Shown piece by piece: positions 62,801 to 64,000 of a stretch of 64,000 bases of DNA (positions are counted from its first letter, which is position 1; every line of letters begins with the position of its first letter). The translations under genes and the position numbers were made by a program. The notes below the pieces were generated by a model, which saw only the letters and a list, made by a program, of their open reading frames with translations, ran no database searches and had not been told where the DNA came from. The stretch is from Dromiciops gliroides (lineage: Eukaryota > Chordata > Mammalia > Microbiotheria > Microbiotheriidae): positions 32,203,357 to 32,267,356 of the forward strand of contig NC_057863.1 of the NCBI RefSeq assembly GCF_019393635.1, written 5' to 3'.

Positions 62801-64000
62801 CTTGCTTTTACCCTAACCCAAACATCAAGTTGTCAACTCTTTTTGGCAAGAAGAGCCTTCTCTTTTGAAAAGAGAACCCAATTTTTACTGCCTGAGATGA
62901 CAGAGGCCATCTAATAGCAGCACAAGGTGGCAGAAGCTGACTGAAGACACTTTGGACCAGAATATGTATGCTCAAATATCTTCTTTTCTACCATATCCAG
63001 GGCAGCTTGGGAGAATGGAAAGAGAGCTGTTTGTGTAGCCAGGAAGACTTGAGTTTTAAATTTTGCTTCTGACACATAATACCCAAGTTACCCATGGCAA
63101 GGCACTTCATTGCTTTTTGTTCCAGGCAACTCTCTTAAGGTAATGGAGTCATTGAGAAGGTGCTGACCTGCATTAGTAGGGAGAGTTCCTTCTTCAAGTT
63201 ATCTCTCTAAATGAAATCACAAGTGTACCCCTTATCCTCTACATAAACATACTGTAAAAACTACTGGGTGAATTAGAGTCGAGCAGGGATATTATCACAA
63301 TATATTTGCTATTAGATTGCAGAAAAGACACAGCTCTCAGTACCAACCTGCAATCAATCATGTGCAAGTTATCTCTAGAATAAACTCAATGAAAAATGGA
63401 CCAAAGAGGAGAACCAGAGATAACCGAGACAAAAAGGTTTTCCTTAAAAGAGAGAAACCCTCTGTGCTCAATGTCCTCTTGAAGGAAATTTCCTGCACCT
63501 ATTTCTATCTATGGTTCCAAAGATACCACGCTGAGGTTGTCAAATACTTTCTATCATGAAATAATCCCTTAGGTGCAAACACCATCCTTAAGCAGTTACA
63601 AAGAAGGGTTTCCAAAAATCCAATCTAACAAGCATTTATTAAGCTATGTGCAAGGTATTCTGCCGATACTGGGGGGGGGGGGGCGCAAAACAAAACAAAA
63701 TGAAGTACAGTTTCGGTCCTAAGGAACTTACATGCCACTGATTCAATTTACACATGGGATTCGGTTAAGTAAAGACTATTTTATCTCAGTGACGTGTTAA
63801 TATCCATTAGATAAAGTATCAGAAAGAAGCACTTGGTACTTGGAGAGCAGAAGTAGGCAAGGTTCTGAGCAGTAATTTATAAACACACTTCAGGATCCAG
63901 CCAAGCTGTCACAAACATTCTATGAACTTACATGGGACGGGATGTAGATATCATAAGAGTTGCCCGAATCTACATCAATCACATGGAACCCAGTGTGTGA
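59779..64000 (-). CDS. TNIK: TNIK, last four coding exons (C-terminal half of CNH domain), partial
   Basis: TNIK (TRAF2 and NCK interacting kinase) is a Ser/Thr kinase of the germinal centre kinase family that works in Wnt/TCF4 signalling, JNK signalling and the cytoskeleton; its C-terminal citron homology domain binds partners such as Rap2. The four exons here read continuously in phase: [60 protein letters not shown], and the end [15 protein letters not shown] before TAG. These match TNIK closely; the paralogues MAP4K4 and MINK1 are similar in CNH, so identity also rests on SLC2A2 being the neighbour. The rest of the gene lies beyond base 64000. Confidence 0.93.
59863..62115 (-). other. TNIK: TNIK last intron
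   Basis: GTAAAT...TTTCAAACAG, 2.25 kb. Only a short TTG/TTA run at 60078-60112 stands out; I recognise no interspersed repeat, which is unusual for this window. Confidence 0.88.
62116..62255 (-). CDS. TNIK: TNIK exon, CNH domain (penultimate)
   Basis: Acceptor TTTTGACAG, donor GTAAAT; 140 bases. The first two bases complete the split Ala codon; codes [20 protein letters not shown] then [20 protein letters not shown] and CERNDK. Leaves in phase 0. Confidence 0.95.
62256..62493 (-). other. TNIK: TNIK short intron
   Basis: GTAGGT...TTTTGACAG, 238 bases, no repeat. Confidence 0.92.
62494..62653 (-). CDS. TNIK: TNIK exon, CNH domain (antepenultimate)
   Basis: Acceptor AAACTCTAG, donor GTAGGT; 160 bases, phase 0 in and phase 1 out. 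Codes [20 protein letters not shown] then [20 protein letters not shown] and [13 protein letters not shown]. Essentially identical in sequence to the known mammalian TNIK CNH segment as far as I can recall. Confidence 0.95.
62654..63931 (-). other. TNIK: TNIK intron within CNH domain
   Basis: GTAAGT...AAACTCTAG. Contains a degraded THER/MIR-type SINE start near 63000-63110 and a 14-base G run near 63671. Otherwise nothing recognised. Confidence 0.88.
63000..63110 (+). repeat. THER/MIR-type SINE, 5' part
   Basis: Head-like GGGCAGCTTGGGAGAATGG and GAAGACTTGAGTTTTAAAT; strongly diverged. Confidence 0.5.
63932..64000 (-). CDS. TNIK: TNIK exon, CNH domain, cut by window edge
   Basis: Codes [20 protein letters not shown] then PSH, 23 codons to a GTAAGT donor in phase 0. 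The exon's 5' end lies outside the window. Confidence 0.92.

Overview
The window reads as one stretch of a marsupial nuclear genome, most likely Australidelphian. The evidence is intron-rich vertebrate genes on one strand and a dense sprinkling of tRNA-headed CORE-SINEs of the WSINE1 and MAR1 types, along with MIR/THER-type SINEs and L2 and L3/CR1 LINE relics. Species is not decidable from the sequence alone.

Two genes are present, both on the minus strand. Positions 1-39031 (plus a promoter region just above) hold SLC2A2 (GLUT2), the low-affinity facilitative glucose/fructose transporter of liver, beta cell, gut and kidney. All 11 coding exons can be placed with exact splice sites, from the MTEDK start exon at 39017-39031 to the stop at 299-301; the 3' UTR leaves the window at base 1. 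Positions 59779-64000 hold the last four coding exons (one cut by the window edge) of TNIK, a germinal-centre-kinase-family kinase. They encode the C-terminal half of its citron homology (CNH) domain. TNIK next to SLC2A2 in this orientation is the known mammalian order. The 3' UTR of TNIK continues below 59779, possibly to a cluster of three polyadenylation signals near 51.67-51.70 kb. The roughly 12 kb between the genes holds only repeats and unassigned sequence.

The main anomaly is in SLC2A2. Ten of its 11 coding exons are open and in phase, but exon 9 (1509-1611) lacks one base at its 5' boundary and has two extra bases inside the conserved G-R-R codons. The gene as written therefore cannot encode full-length GLUT2. 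This is either an assembly error or a real loss of function, and the sequence alone does not decide. Exon 2 is also unusual: a tandem CAGAAG acceptor at one end and a non-canonical GC donor at the other. A 45-codon upstream ORF ends eight bases before the SLC2A2 start codon.

Other points of interest are a pair of 7SL-RNA-derived elements that keep the S domain (antisense within the likely TNIK 3' UTR), a long GAA/TTC tract in SLC2A2 intron 2, a three-copy 67-bp tandem repeat in intron 7, a CR1/L3 reverse-transcriptase relic near 41-42.5 kb, a MAR1 nested in an older SINE, and several SINEs with intact target-site duplications. No tRNA, rRNA, CRISPR, prokaryotic or viral feature was recognised.
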